Shown here one piece after another: positions 33,398-47,500 of a DNA stretch of 64,000 nt. The stretch is from positions 620,001 to 684,000 of the forward strand of contig JAHRHY010000002.1 in assembly GCA_019671135.1 (NCBI GenBank), in the 5' to 3' direction. The stretch comes from Linnemannia hyalina. Its lineage: Eukaryota; Mortierellomycota; Mortierellomycetes; Mortierellales; Mortierellaceae. The notes below the pieces were generated by a model. That model made no database searches. It was not told the DNA's origin and saw only the letters and a program-made list of their open reading frames with translations. The translations under genes and the position numbers were made by a program. How positions within the stretch are numbered: the stretch's first letter is position 1; every line of letters begins with the position of its first letter.

Positions 33398-35946
33398 TTA
33401 CTCCGAGTCGGGGTTGAACTCGTTGTTGTAGGCATAAGAGCCTTTAGGGCAGTGGTCAATGATACCATCTTCTGGGTTACCCCACCAGGTAGGGAACTCA
33501 ACATCCCAGGCTTGGAGGGCAAAAAAGATAACAAGTCTAGAGATCATCAGAAGGAAAAGAAAAAATTGTCAACACAAGCATAAAAAATATGTCAATGCAA
33601 ATGATACCATTGCATGCTTAGGGCCTCAAAACGAGCACAACGGCGAGAAAACTCACCCAGCAATGGCCACACCCGTATCGAGGGCGGCGGAAGTGAGGTA
33701 ATTGTAGCGAGACCACCAGTCGTAACGGTAACGTCTGAGCCAGAAGGCGAAGATGAAGCCGAGGGCAAGACCGTTGGTGTAGAAGTAGGGAAGGGCTGGG
33801 GGCATGTTGGAGGTGGCAGCCAACAATACGGGCCAGTGGACGAGCTTCAACCAGCCAACGTTGGGGAACTTTCTGGAGAGGAGCCAGAAGGGAATGGGCA
33901 AGATAGCACCGGCAATGAAACCCCACTGGACGGTAGAGTACCAGGCATCATCCTTGCCACCAAAGACACGAGCGGGAGCGACGGCACCCCAAATGATCGA
34001 GGCCGAATAGAATGTCCTTGTGGAACGGCAGGTGAAGGGTGCGCCTTGTGGGGTGCAGACATTGGGGCGGGTGTTGACCAACCACGTGGCAGTGACCAAG
34101 TTGATGGTGCAGGCAATGAGGGTTGAGACGAGCTGGGCCATGAACATGATTCTTGGGGGGATCTTCATGTAGTGACCGAGCTTCAAATCGGATGTGAATG
34201 TCAAGGCCTGGACGTTCACAATGTAACCGTAGGTCTTGAAAGTAACGTTGGCAATGGGGTTACCAGGGAGAATGTAACCAATGACGTATTCGGTGATGAT
34301 GTTCAAACCAGGCTGCTGGTTGGTGACGGCCTGGACGATACCGACAGGCAAGACGAAGAATATGGCAATGGCCATGGCAAGGAAGACAGCCCACCATGGC
34401 ATGTAGTCGTAGACGATACAAGCGACAAAGGAAAGAGCCAAGGAGATGACGAACAGGGAGAGGTACCACCAGTCGGGGACCTCGGGGTAGACACGCATCA
34501 AGCGGGAGTGGATGTCCTCGTTCTCGAGACGGGCGGACTTCCAGCGCTGAACCAACTCCTTGCCGTTGTACAGGACGACGTGGACAATGGTGGCAGTCAG
34601 ACCTGCGAAACCAACACCGTAAGTGAGGGCGAAGAATGAATCCATGCGCATGGGGCCATACTCGAGATACTTAGCAGGGTCCAAATGACCGTCAGGCCCC
34701 AAGACCTGGTCCTTGTCCCAGTAGGATCCGTTTTCACGGAAGAGATCAGCGGACAAGATGGGGTAGTTCTTGGACTTCCAAAGGTTATCGTAGTAGGCCC
34801 AAGGGACCATGATCCAGGCGACGAGGATGAAACCGATCAAGATATTGACCTGTGCGAACCAAGGGGTGACGAGGGGTCCAACATAGTACGAAGCGGCAGA
34901 CCAGTCAAGAGCGATAACACCGATGCCAAGACCATTAGAGCCGGTGAGCTGGGAGAGGACAATGCTGTCGGGGTTGATCCAGCAGATCCAGGCAAGTGTT
35001 CCGATGGTGGGGAAGATGTAACCGGGGAACCAGTAGTAGACGAAGGAACCCAAGGTAACGAGCAAGAAGTACTTCAGTCTCGAGGTGCGGCCCTGATCTT
35101 CCTCAGACTCCGTCGTGGAGCTGGCGTGGAGAGAGCGGAAGAGCGAAGCAGTGACCAAGGTCGAGGGCCAGATCATGTGAGCAGGGCGAATGAGGAACTT
35201 ACGAAGGGCACCTAATTATGTTACGGAGATTAATTAAATACTTTGCTCTCAGTTGTACAGATGCTACAGAACTGCATGCATTGAAAATCAATCCCGATGT
35301 TCTAGAAAACATACCAGCAAGGGCGAAACCTGTAATTTGGGTGGTGAAGACGAGAAGGAGACCACCAAAGAAGGGGGTGTCCGAATGGTAGAAGACCTTC
35401 TGCAAGATGACAATATCGACGGCGTAGGCGGTACCGGTGTTACAGGCAGTCATGGTTCCGATCAAGACGTGCTCCTTGACGGAGAAGGGGCCGGGATTGA
35501 GCGAGAAGCTCCAGCCAAAGAGGCTGTATTGGCGGGTGGGGAGGACACGGGCCATGAAATGGCCCATGGGCAAAGAAAGAAGGGCGACGACAGAGTAACC
35601 GATCGAGATCTGGGTCTGACGAAGGTAGAAGAACTGGTTGACAAAGGAGATGATGCAGGTCCAGAGAAGACCAAGGAACCACATGCGGAAAGTGTTGCAT
35701 GGCATCTGAGGATCATCGGTGTCTGTAGGAGGTAGGTAATAGGTGTTAGAGTACAATGTTCATGTCAGTATGTTGTTGACTAACATAAGTGGAATTGTGA
35801 AGATAACAATAAAGGCCAGACTTACTGGAGATGGTGACTCGAACCTCCTCAATGGGGGAGTCATCCTCCTCGTTCAGCTCGAGAGCGTTCTCGGCATCAT
35901 GCTTCTCATCGTAGTGCTTCTCGTGTTCGAGCTCTACCTTATCCAT
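33398..35946 (-). CDS. Oligopeptide transporter, OPT family (copy 1)
   Basis: Four exons (35946-35826, 35722-35315, 35211-33657, 33536-33398) encode 740 residues. OPT proteins are proton-coupled importers of small peptides, glutathione or metal chelates. Family marks are SPIEEVRVTIS before the membrane domain, FFYLRQTQISIGYSVVALLS, LNPGPFSVKEHVLIGTM, YYWFPGYIFP, GLGIGVIALDW, PWWAVFLAMAIAI, NQQPGLNIITEYVIGY, DLKLGHYMKIPPR and ATSNMPPALPYFYTNGLALG. The length and a dozen or more hydrophobic segments fit the family and the fungal Isp4-like subgroup. The N-terminal 30 residues are acidic and cytosolic. The gene is paralogous to the one at 60338-63058, sharing two intron positions; the third intron, before LVIFFALQAWD, is absent there. 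Codon use is GC3-rich, suggesting high expression. Confidence 0.93.
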
Positions 35947-38900
35947 GATGAAGGAGAGTAGCGGTGAAGAGGGAAAGAGAGAAAAAGGAGGTGGGGGTGG
36001 AAAGGGTGGTGGTTCACGACGAGGGCTTCAAGAGTGCGGGGGGAGAGCAGCTTTAAATACAAATTCCTTATTGCAACGGATGAATAAGTATGAGAGAGAT
36101 AAGGGTCTTCTATTGAAGTGGGTCAGGCCCACCTCCTTTGAAAACACAAATGAGCCCTCGTCCTAATACCAACGCACGCCGACCAAACACCTGCCATTTG
36201 CTTCGTTTGTTTACCCATTAGCCATTATTAGCCATGTTGTTGTTGTTCAGTCCAAGAAAGAGTTCGAGTCCAGTCGAAGCCACTATCCCTTTCGCCTCTT
36301 CATAGTTTTTTTTTTCCGTCGTAATAATGCTCATTGGTCAAACCTTGCTGAGGATAGCATTCTATTCGCTCTCTCGCCTGGTAAACAAAGGCAAAAAGGT
36401 ATCGAATCGAATGAACATCTGAATGAAAGGATATCTCATTCACGCTTAGTATTGCAATTTTGTCTGTTTTGTTTGTTTACTTGCTGACACTTCCCACAAA
36501 GAACACACAGGAGAAGAAAAGGCACAAAATGATATCGTTTGGCCCTGGGTTATCCGTATTTGGACATCTCCTCGTCCACCTCGCAACAGCTCTCTCGGAG
36601 CAAGATCCGAGCATAGGGCTGCAGAAGGTCATCCCCTTTGCCTCGGCCTCTCCTCTCCGAATTGTTTACCTTTTCTCATATGGGAAAGACGCCTGTGCTT
36701 TTTTGTTTCCCTCAGAAACGAAGGCCATTTTCAACCGGCGAATATGATCGACTCCAAAAGCAATCGAAGTAAGCAACATTGGTTCTTCATTGTCAAGGGA
36801 AATTGACTTCCTTCCACTTCCACGGAGAGGGGACTAATAACTGCCATTGTGTTTGTTGTCTAGGAACCCCCTAATTCCTCACGTCGGAACCAAGGCGATT
36901 GGCAGAGGAACCATGTGAGGTCATGCTTTTTTATTGTTTTCGCTCCTCTTTACGGCTAGTAAGGTACGCATCTCGATTCAGAATTTCAAGGTGCGCTCCG
37001 TCACTGCCAGGATTTTAGCCATTTCAAACACCCTGAATCTTCGGTATGAAGCGCCTATTCGATGGGAGTGAAAACATCTTTTGACACCGATAAGGTGCTC
37101 GGCACTGGTTCCGAAGAAAAAAAAAAGCGAATGTGCCCAAAGGCTAGAATCCGACACCTAAGACTGACGAAGACAGGACATGCATGCTTGGCTCGATCAT
37201 AGTACAGTCCTGCTCGTGAGATGAGCCCAGGCTAAAAAGCTTACCTCCTATCTCTCTTCAGTAAAGTCCCTCTTCAACCTACAGAAATTTTTACTCTGTA
37301 CCCTACCTTCGCACGAATGTCTGCTGTTCCGGCAGAATCCTGGTTTGCATGAATGCAAGAAGGTACAGAGATGGGATGACAAGTAAAAGTATTTTTTTGT
37401 TCTATCCAATTTAGGCGTCCATCTGGACTCAAATGTCCTTGAGAGCAGGGAGGAAAAGCATACCGGGCGAAAAAAACACCGTTTTTGGTCTTTTCTACCC
37501 ATCCTCCCTCCCATCCTCGGGATAAACACAAACACAAACACAACAAAATGGAAGGCGGCCTTCACTCTCTCACGCATATTTTTTTGTATCCTTTCGCTAT
37601 CACGCTTCTTTTTTGAAAAAAGAAAAAAGGCCTCACACACTCAAGTTCGCACTTGTATCCGACTTTTGTGTTTCCGGCGTGTATTTGTATTTGTACCTAT
37701 CAGTCCATTATTCCCACCAAGGCTCTCATTGGGTTCTCCCTCTTGTTTGAAGAGACTAGACCGCCATGCGAAATAAACCAATGTATCGATTTATATGCCA
37801 AATCGAGGCGGGTTAGGAGAACAATGGGTGCCAAAGAAGGAAAGGAGAAGGAAAGAGAGGAATAGAAAGAGAGGAGTAGAAAGAGAGGAATAGAAATGAG
37901 GTTTTCTCATAGTGCCAAAACGTTCCCTGAAGCTTGGTACTTTTTTTTTGGATCGACCATACAGATGGCATTGTTTTTAGCCACGGTTGTCCAAGGGAAT
38001 AATCTTTCGGAGAACCGACTGTCGAGAACCTGAAAAGGAGAGGGAAGGGGCGAGAATGAGGCAGTGAGAATGCATAAGCAACAAAAAGTGCGTGGGTCAC
38101 GACTGCTCCGATTGGAGGCATCGTGTTGATATGAAAGACTTGACACCTGCATAACAAGAGCCAAGGAATCATCCTATAATTTGTTAATGTTCACCGGGCG
38201 TCGACCGTTCTCCAGGGACACTCCTTTCCACCTGTCATTCATTGAACCAAAAAAAATCACCACGCCAAAGGGCTCTCAATAAGAAGAGGAGGAGAGAGGG
38301 GAGAACACACAGGGAAAGGGGTATGTCTGATCCAATCGGAAGTTGTCCTTGACTAATGCCACTAAACCGTGAAGGTTTGACAACCGAACGAATACTTTGT
38401 TCTTGTTTTATGACTCCTTTTCTTTCCGTCAAGTATATTACATGGCCATCAGACGACAACAATCAATTATGGAATGGAAACCAGGCAAAGGTTGTTATTT
38501 TTCATTCTTCTATCCCTCTTCCTCCTTGAGTCCTGACACACCCCTGTTTCGGTACTGCTATCCGGTCGGATGCCGTAACCGTACTCTGCACTCTTGTTCT
38601 TTTGCGAACTACCGAGATATCGAGACTCTCCAAGGCGCCCTTCAATTGAGTGCCTCATTTGCTCTTTTGGTGAACAATGATAATCCCAGCCAGTGCAGAG
38701 CCACCTTGAAAATAGAATAAAAAACGGGTTTGCTCACGTTTTTTTTGCACGTATCGTTTGCTACGTAATAGTATTCATCCGATAATTGATCTCAAGGGAA
38801 GGAGTACCGCTCTGCCACCAAATTCGCCAATCGCCACCAGTCAGTGCCCAGGCCAGGCGGCATCGAGGTCATGGCCTTGGATACCACGTCGGCAGACACA

Positions 38901-40152
38901 CCACTTTGCCACAATCTTCATCTGAGCAAAGACGGTAAATGGCTCTCGGCCTCCTTCAACTGGGTCAGGTTCTGGCTGCCCCTCAGCGAGGTTACCAAGG
39001 AGGAGGTGCTCTGTCTGATTATCTCGTCGATCGTCCTGTCCGCAATGTGAAGATCTAGGGTGAAAAATGTCGTACCACCACACCTCATATTTTTGATGCA
39101 CACCCACAGGCACAATTGATTCTGATCTTCAACCCCCGAATCCATGGGTAACGTCAGGAATGAGCAAAACCGAGAGAGAGAGGCTCGACTCCTGCCCTCT
39201 CTAATTGTAGTGACCTTTGCAAACTGAATTTGCCTTTTAAAGACACATAGAGGGCAGAAGTCGAGCCTAACCTTAAGAACGCTCGTCAGATTCCATATTC
39301 TCTCTATCGGTCGATTTAAAACAACGGCCATGAGGAGAGAGTAGTAGAGAAACGAGGGAGAGGAAAGATGACGGTGGTGGGTTGGAATCTCACTCCCTTT
39401 GCACACCAATATGGCCGGATAAATACCTTTCAATGAGCATGTCCCCCAATACACGGCGCTTTATCCCATGTACCATTTCTGCACAGCATTGTGGACAGAG
39501 AATAAGAACGAGAGTCATGAAGTGAGTACAAGTACATACGAGCTAGTGAGAGCGTGTCTCTGTAATCTGTATGCGAAAAGAGAGAGAGATGGCGGGAAGA
39601 GAAGGATAGAGAGAGAAAAGAGGGCGAGAAGGATCAGCCCGTTAAGTGAGAAACGGCATAGCGGGCAATGCATGTTTTGTCAGAGGCAGACGAGCAAAAC
39701 AAGAAAGGCTATGACGGCTTCAGGTACCTCTCCCACCCTTCCTCCTTCGTTTGACCACTTTGCCAGAACTGCCAACGACCTTCAGCAACAACAACAACCT
39801 TGTTCTACCTTCCAACGTCGCGCCAGCTGCCAGACATATTTTTCAAGTTTGCCAACTTGTTTGTTGCTCACCTGCACCAGATGCATATTCAGTCCATAAC
39901 AAACAAACCGAAAAACGAAAACCATCACTTCCTCCTGATCATGTACCTCATCCTGCCTTTCCATCATATATAACTTCCTTTTGTCTCTATTTCTTTTCTT
40001 TACCATCCTCCTTTCGATCGTCTTCACCAGAAATCTCACCCTGCAGAACATTGAGCCTGCCTTGCTGCGAAGCCCACATACCCTTTTTTACTACAACTAC
40101 TTTTACTACACTTAATACCTAATACCTAATATTCCTCTCTCTATCTTCCATC
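35947..40152. other. 4.2-kb gap between OPT copy 1 and FAM72
   Basis: Head-to-head spacer. It contains a coding-like island at 38843-39050 listed separately, and near 39712 an ATG-initiated Gln-rich frame that could be an upstream ORF or unannotated leader exon of the FAM72 gene. The final 200 bases before 40153 are pyrimidine-rich as expected for a fungal leader. No transposon, tRNA or other conserved gene is seen. Confidence 0.45.
38843..39050 (+). pseudogene. Coding-like island, possible relic exon
   Basis: About 200 bases of higher GC content than the surroundings. The + frame reads GGIEVMALDTTSADTPLCHN, LHLSKDGKWLSASFNWVRFW and LPLSEVTKEEVLCLIISSI before a stop; the minus strand of the same DNA also stays open for about 44 codons. 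There is no proper start codon, and flanking DNA shows no partner exon that I can connect. It may be a decayed gene fragment or one exon of an unseen gene. No family is recognised. Confidence 0.25.
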
Positions 40153-42126
<1,974 letters not shown>

Positions 42127-42264
42127 TAATAACAGCAATAACAAACAAACAAAACTAGAAACCCTATCCAAGGAGGAATACCAAAAGTCCTCCTTATCCA
42201 AATTGTGTCGCAATCCACAGAATCAAGAAATTAAAAAGGCCCCGTTGTACAAGCTATGCTCTGC

Positions 42265-42289
42265 TTTTTTTTTTTTTTTTTTTTTTTTT
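42265..42289 (+). repeat. T25 homopolymer in convergent 3' region
   Basis: Twenty-five consecutive T between the FAM72 and Sed5 stop codons. Read on the minus strand it is a long A run just past the Sed5 stop, and could be a retroposition trace or simple slippage. Confidence 0.9.
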
Positions 42290-42317
42290 AATTCAACACC
42301 ATTGTCATTTCTTCCTT

Positions 42318-43995
42318 CTACCCTACAAGGGACATGACGAGGAAGACAAAGATGATGGTCAAGAATATCTTAATCATCAACCATCGATCAGAGGAAATGT
42401 TGCGGTAGTATCTCAGCAGCTGGTTCTGCGCCTCGTTGATATTGAGCTCAATGTCTTCTGAGTTCGCTTCGATCCTTTGTACCGTGTCCCGCTGTTCAGC
42501 GACCATCTGTGCCAGTTGTTGAAAAATGCCTCCCAGTTCCTGAAGTGTCGATTCCACGGCTTCAATTGCTGTGGAGCGGTTTTGAACGTACTATGAATAG
42601 TGAACAGTGATCCGGGGCAGACGTTAGTGCACACGGTTCAAGTAACTTTACATTCCAGCGAACAAAAGTAAACTGAAGCGGATCAAGGAGACATACTTGT
42701 TCGGCATGTTGTTGCTGTTGCTGCTGTTGGAAGAGCATTGACGCCGGACCGGCAGACTCATTGTCGTCATCGTATTGCCCATGAAACTCTTCCGACCTTC
42801 CTCCCTTTCTCCTGTGAACACTGCTGCTGCTGTACGGATCGATATCCGAGGAGCCATTTGAATATTGCTGCTGGTGTGATGGTACTGACGATTGCTGTTG
42901 CATATAAGGCGACGATCGGCCATTCTGGGGTATATTGCTGTGGTTGCTGTATGGGTTGGGAAGCTGAGAAGGTGTCGGCGTGGTGGGTACGAGTCCTATA
43001 GGCGACCTGGTAGTGTTTCTGAGTGGCGATAATATGCTTGATGGAGGTAACGCCAGCGATTGAGATTGTGCCTTTGGAGAATGTCCCTGTCCTTGCCCTT
43101 GCCCTTGTCCTGGTCCGATTGCTCCTGTTTGGACCTGGCTTGATTGCAGCAGGTGATCCTGTCTCTTCTTTGTTGCGTGGACACTCTATTTGTGATGATA
43201 ACGTTATATCACTGCCGTGATTAGTACCTTGTCTCCTTCCTGTCATATATCCATTGTTATGAAGTCTTTCCCAGGTTGTACCTCTGTCCTGATTTCCAAT
43301 GCTTCCTTGAAACCCATGCTCGTGTTGGCCAGTTTCGACTGCAGGATAATGACCAGGTTGGTCGAGTGTTCGTCCATTTGTCGAGTCGAGCGGTTGGCTT
43401 TGGCAGCATTGGCGCGGACATGTTGTTGGAGAGCGAGGATTTGTCCGTTGAGTCGAGATAGGTCTTGCTTGATGACATATGTCAGTTCCTGCAGGGGCAG
43501 AAAAAAAAAGTGGAAAAAGAGGCGTTAAAAGAGATGGCAGTACGGACAGAATTGTGGCGAAAATTGCTGATGAGATGAGTTCCTGGGAGGTGTTTTTCCA
43601 TACCGAAATCTCCACGGGCCGATCGTCGAAAAGTGCCTTTCGTTTCACCACTATACAATTATAGACGTTGTTCGACACCAGAAGTTGGTTTAGAGTAAGT
43701 CCAAGGAACAAGAGAAGCGAAAAGAGGAAAAAGAGGGCAGTGTTGCGAGAGATGACAGAGAGTCATTCGTTTACTGCTGGTACTTGCGTTTTGTCAGTTT
43801 TTCCAGCTTGGTCGAGGTTTCAATGATCTCCTTGCCGATGGCCGATGCGAGCCTGGAAAAGTCGGCATAGGCGGCGGCTTCCTTGCCTCGTCTTGCTGGG
43901 TGGTTGGAGGAGTAGTTTGGCTGATGTCTTGTCTGGATGTGGCCGCGATTGACCAGCGAGTTGACTGCTGCCTTGAACTCTGCCGTCCTGTCCAT
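42318..43995 (-). CDS. SED5: Golgi SNARE Sed5/syntaxin-5
   Basis: Five exons (43995-43788, 43650-43604, 43488-43282, 43185-42697, 42590-42318) encode 407 residues. The N-terminal MDRTAEFKAAVNSL is the Sly1-binding peptide region; an Habc-like part follows (AYADFSRLASAIGKEI, KLTKLVKRKALFDDRPVEIS, ELTYVIKQDLSRLNGQ). The Qa-SNARE motif (about 322-380) contains STLQELGGIFQQLAQMVAEQ with its zero-layer Gln in the VQRIEANSEDIE region, and the protein ends in one membrane anchor (IKIFLTIIFVFLVMSLVG). Sed5 drives ER-Golgi and intra-Golgi fusion. Exon 4 is a Gln/Ser/Pro-rich linker of 163 residues with a Gly-Gln repeat. Intron 1 is GC-AG; only this splice gives TKLVKRKALFDDRP. Confidence 0.95.
43651..43787 (-). 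other. GC-AG intron in Sed5 gene
   Basis: Donor AAAC|GCAAGT, acceptor GTATAG, 137 nt. The GT donors at 43783 and 43771 leave the wrong phase for the next exon; the GC donor restores the conserved KLxKLxKRKxLFDD. Confidence 0.88.
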
Positions 43996-44550
43996 GAAGG
44001 AGGTGTTGTTTGCTGCTTTTCTTGGATTGGTTGAAGGATGTCCGGGCGGGAGTGAGAAAGATGGAAGGATGGAAGAAAGAGAATTGAAACAAGAAAAAAA
44101 GGACAAAAGAGGATGAGCGATAAGAGCGAGAGTAGCACGTTGTATGTCCTCAAGTCCTCTTCAATTCATATTCCGTCCGTCGTGGAGGAATTGAACGTGG
44201 CCGCACATTAAGGCGTCCTTGAATGATTTCATATTTTGGTGGCGTCCTTTTATGTCATTTAATATTGTAAAAAACATATCTCTGTCTTCTTCACTTTTGA
44301 TACAGTTGACCCCCATAGAGGTGGAGTCAAAGAGTGGTTTGTTGCCCGCGAGGTCTTCTTCCACGGCGACCGCTTTTTTTTCTTATCCCTCAGTGAAAGC
44401 ACATAAAGGAATCAGTGATGATGGTGTCTAGACAAGGATTGACCCTCTGTTGATCAGTCTGTTTTTTCTATCTTTCAACTGAATTCTTTTATCCATTGTG
44501 CACACCTGGCGATGCGAGACGGCTAGTGAACAATTATGTGGTTTAGGACT
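43996..44550. other. Gap between Sed5 and NBAS/Sec39
   Basis: 555 bp holding the Sed5 promoter and the 3' end of the NBAS/Sec39 gene. A minus frame at 44161-44364 (67 codons, with EEDRDMFFTILNDIKGRHQN) looks protein-like but lacks context, start support or a recognised family. Confidence 0.4.
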
Positions 44551-47500
44551 TTAATTCGCCCACATAGAACTGACTAACGACTTGAGCTTGTCCCTCCTCC
44601 GCCCACCCTCGTCATGGGTACTGCTCATCGTGCCCTCACGACGCCCAATGATCTCAGCCAATGGACCTGCTCCACCACCGCCACCTGCGTTAGATCCGCC
44701 AGGGGCATACCCCGACCCGCCAATATCTCGTCCAATGGATCCAGGTCCAGAACCTGTCCTGTCCATCATGGTCGACATGAATCCTGCCACACCCCAACGA
44801 GGATCCGTCTCCGGCACTGGCGCATGGACCGACTCCATCTCGAGTGACCGCCAGATCTCCAGAACGCTCTCGACCTTGTTTGCAGGACAGCAAGCCATAG
44901 CGTATCCGAGAACTGCCAACCGCTTGGAATAATCTCGTCCTGCTGATTCGCTTCCCACCTGCACAAAGATCTCCCAGGGCTTCTTTGTGTCGACATCACT
45001 CTCACCGAGTGCGGGGGAGCCATGAGGAGCCGCAGAAGTTCCTAAAGGTGTACCAGCTCGCGAATTAGGCATCGAAGGGACCAAAGAAGGAGATGAGGGT
45101 CTAGAGATAGGTGTCGATCCGTTCTCATCGGCTCCAGTTGTCGAGTTAAAGCTGCTGCTCTTGTTCACGCGGCGCATCTTGAGTGACCCATCGGTGTTCA
45201 AATCAGTAGCTCCAGAGACCCTGAGCAAGTCCATCAAACGCTCCGACTGCTGAAGCGCAAAGACATGATTCCGTTCCCTGAGCGCGGCCTCAATGAGCAT
45301 CCCAACCACCTGAATTTCAACTTGCTGCCGCAATGCCTTCTTCTGTCCAATGCCTGTCACCTTGATAGCGAGTTCGAACATGGCGGCATGGTCGCGGTAG
45401 GCGTTCTCCTGTGTCATGATGAGTCGTCGCACCAAGGAGAGTCGGTTCTCCGTAGTGCGGATCTGGAGAGGCAAAATGGTGTTGCTGCTTCCTGGCGCCG
45501 TCAGATTGTAGGTCAATGTCATAAAGTTGGTTGCTTCAATCAGATCCATCTCTCTCCGAATGTTGGTCGTTTCTGGCAACACCTTTAGACTATGGGTTTG
45601 CAGAAGGAAATCAGTTTGCGTCAGAGACTTATATTTCAATCAGAAAAGCGCCCACAATTCAATCTCCGTGAGCAACTTACCAGTCGTAGGCCATTTTCAT
45701 AAGACCCTGGTGTCTATTCCCAGAGGAGGCATTGTTGTACATCTCGTTGGAGCAGTCAATGACCAACTTCTCAGCGACAGCCAGCCGAACGGGTGGGAGC
45801 AATCCAGGGGGGAACAAGATAGCCTTGGCGAGTTCGAATTCTACGCATCACGAGCGCACAATAGGTGTCAGAGGAGTGGCTTGAATAGACCATCGGTAAC
45901 GAGTTTGGGAGACTAGGTATACTTTCAACAGACAGCACATGCAACTTACTTCCACAGCTGAGAACTCCAGCGAGGTATTCACGGTAAATGTCCTGCTCAG
46001 AGACCAAGCTGAGCACTCCACCACCCTTTTCGCCTCCTCTCAAGCGAATCAAATCTTCCAACAACAGCATCCATTCATCATCACTCTCGAAACGCTCGCC
46101 TAACTTCTCCGGTCCTCCGCTCGCCAACCGTGCCATCTTGATGACCATCTGAAGCTGACTGGCCTCAGAGTCCGAATTCTCCAAGAACCAGGAAAGGCGA
46201 ACGGGAAGGTCGTACCGAGCAAGGGTTTCAGCAGCCGTCAAATGTTGTTCAAGGGTATCGAGAGCGTGCTGCATCAAGCCCTGTGTGGGCGCGTACTTGA
46301 CGAAGGCGGGGAACATGTTGATGGGATCCAGCTGTTGAGGCAGTGCAGCTCGATCGTGAGCCAGCACAGGCGAGGTGCCCTGAGGATCGGTTCCTGATCG
46401 AATAAAGATGTCCTGGCGAAGTTCGGCTCGGCGCACCTTATCGACCGCCTCATCCACGTCTTCTGTCTGCTCAAACATGGGCAGGCAAACAATCATGTCG
46501 CTCATCACTTTCCATTCATCCACCGTCCTGCATCCGTACATACAGGCCATCGTCAGCCAAGAGAGATCCATGTCGTTGCTGATGATGCGCTCCTCGGGCT
46601 CGTATACGGGTTTGGAGGCTTCTACAATGGCCCCGACCCATGAGAGATGGGTAGGACTCTGGCTCAGGAGGAATGCGTACAGGTACGACATGGGATTGTC
46701 GATGTCCAAGCCAGCGGGGAGACCTTGTCCTGGCACATGGATGGGGTCTTTTCTCTGCCATCTCCTGGGGACTACAACCGAAAGGTACGGCAACACAAGA
46801 CGCCGAACGTCCTGCACGATCGTCAACTCATCACTCATTCCCAGACACAGCTGCACGACCTCCATAGGGTTCATAAGAGAGAACTGCTCAAGGGAGATTT
46901 CCAAAACGGTATCAGCCCATCTCACTTGTGCTTCCGGTCGGCGGCTGTCGGGCTTGATCTCGTAGAGCAACTTACAAAGAATCTCCAGGTCCTCGCTCAT
47001 TGTCTCCAGACCAGGGATATAGTGGTTGGTTCCGTGCTGGATTAATCGCCGCTCCTCCATCATCTGCGCTGCATTCCTGTCGATCTCCAGGGCTCTGTCA
47101 ATGTACCAATGCGAAAGTGTCTCGGTTGAGGCGGGGAACGCCAGGGCTGACGGCAAGATCTCCTCAACTTCCTTCTTGATAGCGACCATATCCAAGTTTG
47201 CTGCCTCGTCTCCTCCATGAGCCGCCCTACGCTCCTCCAGCTTCAACGCATGAAGTTCCAGATATATCTCCATCTCGTGATCTGCCAACCCAAACAGAGC
47301 TGTCCTGCACTCAGGGATCTCAACCCAGTCAAGGTCCCTCCACGGGTGGTCGGGTGCCCAGGCCTTCTCCTGTCGGGTCTTGGGGTCGATCTGTGGCAGC
47401 AAGTCCTTGTAAAGTTCTGTTGGGCACGCCTCAGGGACTCGGTTGGCAATAGCGAGCCTCCAGGGCCATGTCTCGCGGTTGTGTCGAGTGAACAGAATCT

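Noticed and set aside
33614..34639. Plus-strand open frames across OPT copy 1
   Set aside because: Shadows of the transporter exon, produced by the same codon bias; the peptides are Gly/Asp/Glu/Val-rich with no recognisable fold.
42265..42289. Retroposed gene end marked by a long T/A run
   Set aside because: No target-site duplication or processed gene copy is visible; Sed5 beside it retains its introns.
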